A stretch of 6,004 nucleotides of DNA, taken from positions 1 to 6,004 of the forward strand of contig JAZNCI010000007.1 in assembly GCA_045587485.1 (NCBI GenBank). The letters run 5' to 3'. The translations under genes were made by a program, and so were the position numbers. Within the stretch, counting starts at the first letter, position 1. Each line of letters begins with the position of its first letter. This DNA comes from SIG440 sp045587485. GTDB taxonomy: Bacteria > Bacillota > Clostridia > Monoglobales > Monoglobaceae. Below are positions 5,462 through 6,004 of this stretch, in pieces. The notes under the pieces were generated by a model, which saw nothing but the letters and a program-made list of their open reading frames with translations, had not been told where the DNA came from and searched no databases.

Positions 5462-6004
5462 ATGATTAAGGCAGAACTTTTATATCAGGAATACCTTGCA
5501 ACCGAAGGTATCAACGAAGAAACTGGAGAATGTCATGCAGCCACAGTTGCTATCTGCGACGGTAAACCCACAGCCGCCTGGTTCGGCGGTATCAAAGAAA
5601 AGAATCCGAATGTGCGTATATGGTTTGCTGAGCGTAACGGAGAATGGAGCACGCCGGTACCCGTAACTCCGGATGATGGCGAGGCGGACTGGAACCCGAC
5701 TCTTTTTGCTGAGAACGGTGTTCTTACGCTGATTTACAAAAGCGGTATTGATGAAGGTCATTGGTACTCAATGAAAACGGTATCTTTTGACGGTGGCAAA
5801 ACATGGACAGAACCGAAGGAACTTGTCCCGGGTGACATCGGCGGAAGAGGACCCGTTAAAAATCAGATGATAAGGCTTTCAAACGGTACACTTCTTGCTC
5901 CCGGCTCAACTGAGGATTTGTGCGACCGTTGGGAATCCTGGACAGACTGCAGCGAAGATAACGGAGAAACATGGAAACTGTCTGCTCCAGTTGCATTTGA
6001 ACTT
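5462..6004 (+). CDS. Sialidase-like BNR/Asp-box protein, partial (3' end outside window)
   Basis: The frame is open for 181 codons to the window edge. It belongs to the BNR repeat (six-bladed beta-propeller) family commonly annotated as exo-alpha-sialidase. Two Asp-boxes (S-x-D-x-G-x-T-W) are intact: SFDGGKTW (108-115) and SEDNGETW (164-171). Family marks before them are HAATVAI (25-31), AAWFGGIKEKNPNVRIWFAE (38-57), WSTPVPV (62-68), WNPTLF (77-82) and LIYKSG (90-95). RGPVKNQMIRLSNGTLLAPG (129-148) lies between the two boxes. The FRIP motif carrying the first catalytic arginine of classic GH33 sialidases is not visible, so sialidase activity is unproven; the protein may act on another glycoside. 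There is no signal peptide, so the visible part points to the cytoplasm. It follows the kdsB-like gene by 82 bp across a hairpin. The family call is firm and the substrate is unknown. Confidence 0.82.
   Translation, partial: MIKAELLYQEYLATEGINEETGECHAATVAICDGKPTAAWFGGIKEKNPNVRIWFAERNGEWSTPVPVTPDDGEADWNPTLFAENGVLTLIYKSGIDEGHWYSMKTVSFDGGKTWTEPKELVPGDIGGRGPVKNQMIRLSNGTLLAPGSTEDLCDRWESWTDCSEDNGETWKLSAPVAFEL

Noticed and set aside
5480..5761. Minus-strand open frame of 93 codons
   Set aside because: It is antisense to the sialidase-like gene, whose Asp-boxes confirm the plus-strand frame.

Overview
The window looks like chromosomal DNA from a low-to-moderate GC Gram-positive bacterium, probably of the class Clostridia. 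This is inferred from strong AGGAG-type ribosome binding sites, A/T-rich sigma-A-like promoters, a typical Firmicutes signal peptide and short intergenic gaps. No genus can be named from sequence alone. No RNA gene, mobile element, CRISPR array or long repeat is visible.

Layout: two divergent transcription units share a roughly 130-bp A/T-rich control region (2681-2811). Leftward, from a good promoter (TTGAAA, 17 bp, TATAGT), come two adjacent paralogues of the neutral/alkaline ceramidase-like family. The first (1205-2680) is complete and has no signal peptide. The second (1-1185) has a clear signal peptide and is cut by the window edge. Only 19 bp separate them.

Rightward come a GNAT N-acetyltransferase (2812-3375), a 403-residue protein I cannot assign that faintly resembles the deoxyhypusine synthase/ornithine cyclodeaminase type of fold (3401-4612), and a full-length KdsB-type CMP-Kdo synthetase-like cytidylyltransferase (4630-5379). 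After a hairpin (5388-5425) comes the start of a sialidase-like BNR/Asp-box protein (5462 to the window end). The first three are 25 and 17 bp apart, each with a strong Shine-Dalgarno site, so they are probably one operon. The sialidase-like gene may belong to it by read-through.

How they may work together (inference): the rightward genes pair an enzyme that activates a 3-deoxy-2-ulosonic acid as a CMP-sugar with a sialidase-like protein that has no export signal and with an unassigned enzyme. That suggests metabolism of Kdo-, sialic-acid- or related acidic sugars in an organism that should have no lipopolysaccharide. The leftward pair suggests hydrolysis of amide-linked lipids or similar compounds, with one enzyme outside the membrane and one inside. 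The unassigned 403-residue protein and its KdsB/sialidase-like neighbours are the best candidates for an undescribed system here.
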